In this document: positions 61,520 through 64,000 of the stretch, in pieces
Position numbering within the stretch: position 1 is the stretch's first letter
Layout: each line of letters begins with the position of its first letter
From: Agrococcus sediminis
GTDB lineage: Bacteria > Actinomycetota > Actinomycetes > Actinomycetales > Microbacteriaceae
Direction: 5' to 3'
Length of the DNA: 64,000 bases
Assembly: GCF_007923295.1 (NCBI RefSeq)
Contig: NZ_VOIR01000013.1
Span: 1 to 64,000 of the forward strand
Notes under the pieces: model-generated
Told to the model about the DNA's origin: nothing
The model's input: only the letters and a program-made list of their open reading frames with translations
Database searches by the model: none
Translations under genes and position numbers: made by a program

Positions 61520-61605
61520 GCGCGGGTGGCGGAAATGGCAGACGCGCTAGCTTGAGGTGCTAGTGCCCGTATTAGGGCGTGGGGGTTCAAGTCCCCCCTC
61601 GCGCA
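61520..61605 (+). tRNA. tRNA-Leu (anticodon GAG)
   Basis: An 86-base class II tRNA. The acceptor stem GCGCGGG / CTCGCGC pairs fully (one G-U), the anticodon stem is CTAGC / GCTAG with loop TTGAGGT (anticodon GAG, reading CUC and CUU), a long variable arm GCCC(6)GGGC is present, and the T-arm is GGGGG-TTCAAGT-CCCCC. The 3' CCA is not encoded. A strong terminator follows five bases later. No integrase or duplicated 3' end lies nearby, so no element appears inserted. Confidence 0.97.
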
Positions 61606-61609
61606 CAGA

Positions 61610-61642
61610 CAGAGGCCCGGAGCTCATCGCTCCGGGCCTCTG
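61610..61642 (+). terminator. Hairpin terminator of the tRNA-Leu gene
   Basis: A perfect 14-bp stem CAGAGGCCCGGAGC / GCTCCGGGCCTCTG with a 5-base loop, starting five bases after the tRNA. Confidence 0.85.
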
Positions 61643-61716
61643 CCCGTTCCTGCCAGCGGATGCGCGTGCGGATGCGGGCCATGGTGCCGCCCAGGCGGCC
61701 GGGCTACGGTGCTCCC

Positions 61717-61959
61717 ATGGCATCCGTCTTCGACTCCATCCGCAGGACCGGCTTCCGCCGCGGCCCCTCCCGCCTCCTCGCCGGCATCTGCGGCGGCATC
61801 GCCGCGCAGCTGCGCGTCAACGTCTGGATCGTCCGGCTCGTCATGCTCGTGCTGTTCGCGCTGCCGGTGGTCGGCTGGGGCCTGTACCTCGTGGTCTGGG
61901 CGCTCACGCCCAACCAGTCGGGGTCGATCCCGCTCGAACGATGGCTCGGCCGCCGCTGA
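61717..61959 (+). CDS. PspC-domain membrane protein
   Basis: An 80-residue protein consisting of a PspC domain: basic N-terminus, SRLLAGICGGIAAQLRVNVWIVRLVMLVLFALP and a second helix WGLYLVVWALTP. PspC proteins sense or respond to envelope stress. A TACGGT box (61705-61710) ends six bases before the ATG, indicating a leaderless message; longer upstream frames run into the tRNA gene and are not real. Confidence 0.9.
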   Translation: MASVFDSIRRTGFRRGPSRLLAGICGGIAAQLRVNVWIVRLVMLVLFALPVVGWGLYLVVWALTPNQSGSIPLERWLGRR

Positions 61960-61978
61960 GCCACGCCGCCCTGCGACG

Positions 61979-63223
61979 CTAGTCGCCGCCGGAGGGCCCG
62001 GTGTCGTCGCGCTTGCGCTCGCGCCGCAGCATGCTCGCCGGGGCGACCGCCGCTGCGCCGAAGCGGTCGTGCACGGCGTCCATCGCGCGCTCCGCGCTCC
62101 CCCACGTGGCCGTGTCGTCCCACAGGAGGCCGTGGTCGGCGGCGTCCTGCACCGAGCTGGCGCGCACGCCGAGGAGCCGCACGGGCGGCAGCCCGCCGAG
62201 CGCGTCGAGCAGCGACCACGCCGTCTCGACCAGCACGCGCGTCACATCCGTCGGCTCCGGCAGCGTGCGGGAGCGCGTGATGGTGCGGAAGTCGTGGAAG
62301 CGCACCGTGAGCGTCACCGTGCGCGCCTGCACGCCGGCGTCGCGCAGCCGCCGGCCGACGCCCGTCGCGAGCCGCAGGATCTCGCCCTGCAGCTCGGCCT
62401 GCGCCGTCACGTCGTGCGAGAACGTGTGGTTGTGCCCGAACGTCTTCTCGTGCGGGCGCTCGCGCACCTCTCGCGGATCGCGCGCCCAGGCGAGGTCGTG
62501 CAGGTGCCTGCCGGTCGCCTCGCCGAACCAGGCCATGAGCCGCTCGAGCGGCGTCGCCGCGACGTCGCCGACCGTGTGCAGGCCGTAGCGGGCGAGCCGC
62601 TCCTGCTGCTTCGGTCCGACGCCCGACAGCGCCGACACGGGCTGCGGGTGCAGGAAGCCGAGCACGGCGTCGTCGGGCACGACGAGCAGCCCGTCGGGCT
62701 TGGCGCGCGAGGAGGCGAGCTTGGCGATGTGCTTCGTGCCCGCGGCGCCGACGGAGGCGACGAGGCCGGTCTCGGCGCGCACGCGCTCGCGCAGCGCGGC
62801 GCCGATGCGGTTCGCACCGCCGGAGAGCCGCCGCAGGCCCGCGATGCCGACGAACGCCTCGTCGATGCCGAGCCGCTCGACCTCGGGAGAGACGTCGTCG
62901 AGGATGCCCATCACCTGGCTCGAGAGGCGCTGGTACAGCCGGAAGTCGGGCTCGAGGATGATCGCGCGCGGGCACAGCTGGCGCGCGCGGGCCATCGGCA
63001 TCGCCGAGTGCACGCCGTACCTGCGGGCCTCGTAGGTCGCGGCCGTGACGACCGAGCGGCTCGAGTCGTGGCCGATCACCACCGGCAGGCCGACGAGGTC
63101 GGGGCGGGCCAGCAGCGACGCGGAGGCGAAGAAGGCGTCGAGGTCGACGTGGAGGATCGTCGCGGTCGTGTCGTCGACCTCGGGCCCCGACACGAGGCGG
63201 TTCGAGCCGTCCTGCTTGCTCAC
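61979..63223 (-). CDS. dinB: DNA polymerase IV
   Basis: A 414-residue Y-family translesion polymerase. Catalytic residues: Asp in LHVDLDAFFASASLL and the Asp-Glu pair in LGIDEAFVGI (Gly replaces the usual Ser). The fingers segment AATYEARRYGVHSAMPMARARQLCP, the helix-hairpin-helix SALSGVGPKQQERLA and the little-finger domain are present. The C-terminus is charged and shows no obvious beta-clamp motif. GTG 63223 has a GGGGGA sequence just upstream; an earlier ATG nine codons before is possible. Confidence 0.93.
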   Translation of the reverse strand: MSKQDGSNRLVSGPEVDDTTATILHVDLDAFFASASLLARPDLVGLPVVIGHDSSRSVVTAATYEARRYGVHSAMPMARARQLCPRAIILEPDFRLYQRLSSQVMGILDDVSPEVERLGIDEAFVGIAGLRRLSGGANRIGAALRERVRAETGLVASVGAAGTKHIAKLASSRAKPDGLLVVPDDAVLGFLHPQPVSALSGVGPKQQERLARYGLHTVGDVAATPLERLMAWFGEATGRHLHDLAWARDPREVRERPHEKTFGHNHTFSHDVTAQAELQGEILRLATGVGRRLRDAGVQARTVTLTVRFHDFRTITRSRTLPEPTDVTRVLVETAWSLLDALGGLPPVRLLGVRASSVQDAADHGLLWDDTATWGSAERAMDAVHDRFGAAAVAPASMLRRERKRDDTGPSGGD

Positions 63224-63291
63224 TCCCCCATCGTCCCACGCACCGCCCACGGTGCCTGCGGCGAGCGGCCGGAGCAGGCAGGATGGGAGGC

Positions 63292-64000
63292 ATGCAGCAC
63301 GCCGGCATGGAGCATCCGTACACCCGCTACGTCGCCCTCGGCGACAGCTTCACGGAGGGCGTCGGCGACGAGGAGCCCGACCTGCCCAACGGCGTGCGCG
63401 GCTGGGCCGATCGCGTCGCCGAGGAGCTCGCGCGCACCCGCCCCGACTTCGCCTACGCCAACCTCGCGATCCGCGGGCGGCTGCTCGGGCAGATCGTCGA
63501 CGAGCAGCTCGAGCCCGCCATCGCGCTCGAGCCCGACCTCGTCACCATCTCGGCCGGCGGCAACGACCTCATCCGGCCCGGCGGCGACCCCGACCTGCTC
63601 GCAGCCCGGCTCGACGAGGTCGTGGGGCGCCTGCGCGCGACCGGCGCCGCGGTCGTGCTCTTCAACGGCCCCGACATCGCGATGACGCCCGTGCTGCGCT
63701 CCATCCGCGGCAAGGTCGGCATCTACAACGCCAACCTCTTCGGCGTCGCCGCGAAGCACGGCGCGGTCGTCGCCGACATGTGGTCGGCCCGGCACCTGCA
63801 GCAGCCGCAGATGTGGGCGCCGGACCGGCTCCACTTCTCCCCCTACGGCCACCACGCGATCGCGATGCTCGTGCTCGACGCGCTCGGCGTGCACCACGAC
63901 CTCACCGCGATGGAGCCCGAGCCGCTGCCGGCGCGCAACTGGCAGCGCATGCGCCTCGACGACCTGCACTGGGCGCGCGAGCACCTCGCGCCGTGGGTCG
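63292..64000 (+). CDS. SGNH/GDSL-family hydrolase (cut by window end)
   Basis: The frame is open from ATG 63292 to the end of the window (236 residues seen). Block I is YVALGDSFTEGVGDE with the nucleophile Ser, block III SAGGNDLIRP and block V DRLHFSPYGH with the catalytic Asp/His. No signal peptide, so the esterase seems cytoplasmic. Nearly all of the catalytic domain is present; only a C-terminal part is missing. Upstream is a CAGGAT sequence seven bases before the ATG. It is divergent from dinB. Confidence 0.92.
   Translation, partial: MQHAGMEHPYTRYVALGDSFTEGVGDEEPDLPNGVRGWADRVAEELARTRPDFAYANLAIRGRLLGQIVDEQLEPAIALEPDLVTISAGGNDLIRPGGDPDLLAARLDEVVGRLRATGAAVVLFNGPDIAMTPVLRSIRGKVGIYNANLFGVAAKHGAVVADMWSARHLQQPQMWAPDRLHFSPYGHHAIAMLVLDALGVHHDLTAMEPEPLPARNWQRMRLDDLHWAREHLAPWV

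Noticed and set aside
61520-61642. tRNA-Leu as an integration site with an element downstream
   Set aside because: No integrase gene and no duplicated tRNA 3' end; the tRNA is followed directly by its terminator and a housekeeping-type PspC gene.

Overview
The window looks like a stretch of chromosome from a high-GC actinobacterium, most likely a Microbacteriaceae member (an Agrococcus-like genome would fit, but I cannot confirm the genus). The reasons are the very GC-rich third codon positions, the actinobacterial qcrCAB-ctaE respiratory block, a mycothiol gene (mshC), the trmI / pafBC / tatAC / helY neighbourhood, frequent GTG starts, and many genes with no ribosome binding site but a TAnnnT box 6-7 bases before the start codon (leaderless transcripts). 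About 68 protein genes and one tRNA gene are packed tightly. No gap between genes exceeds about 210 bases, so no long empty stretch needs separate description.

Layout. 1-0.3 kb: 3' end of an IS481-type transposase. 0.3-1.4 kb: flavin-dependent monooxygenase. 1.4-5.7 kb (minus): cytochrome bc1 / aa3 oxidase genes ctaE-qcrC-qcrA-qcrB. 5.7-7.7 kb: trpD and a membrane protein. 7.8-12.7 kb: a glycerol / dihydroxyacetone locus, with glpF-glpK on minus and a divergent PTS-type dhaK-dhaL-dhaM on plus. 12.7-19.5 kb: acetyltransferase, EamA transporter, LysR regulator overlapping a racemase tail to tail, a YhhN membrane protein, an orphan ATPase and a TPP-dependent enzyme. 19.5-21.8 kb: one long gene that fuses an SGNH hydrolase, a protealysin-like M4 metalloprotease and an emfourin-like inhibitor domain. 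21.8-31.6 kb: small enzymes, a thioredoxin-fold protein, an alanine symporter, a frameshifted PPOX-fold gene, a saccharopine-dehydrogenase-like protein, an alpha/beta hydrolase and a class V aminotransferase. 31.6-36.8 kb: Ser/Thr kinase, phosphoesterase, cupredoxin-like lipoprotein, PAP2 phosphatase coupled to a previously unlisted 59-residue membrane protein, and a MarR regulator with AT-rich palindromes on both sides. 36.8-46.4 kb: transsulfuration enzyme, YcaQ-like winged-helix protein, a lipid kinase / APP1 phosphatase pair, S9 peptidase, SDR, and an NfeD-SPFH-GDPD operon. 46.4-57 kb (minus): HAD-trmI-FKBP-pafB-pafC-tatA-tatC-helY-lnt-glycosyltransferase. 57-64 kb: PAC2 protein, M20 peptidase-uppP-mshC, tRNA-Leu(GAG), PspC protein, DNA polymerase IV and a truncated SGNH hydrolase.

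Functionally this is mostly housekeeping: respiration, glycerol uptake and phosphorylation, envelope lipid handling, lipoprotein acylation and glycosylation, Tat export, mycothiol and undecaprenyl recycling. The most unusual item is the SGNH-protease-inhibitor fusion. Other points worth a second look are the widespread leaderless promoter signature, the direct junction of trmI and pafBC without the Pup-proteasome genes that separate them in mycobacteria, and the over-used word GGATGC/GCATCC. Four strong hairpin terminators (1419, 7794, 9400, 61610) punctuate the map. No CRISPR array, prophage or complete mobile element is visible.
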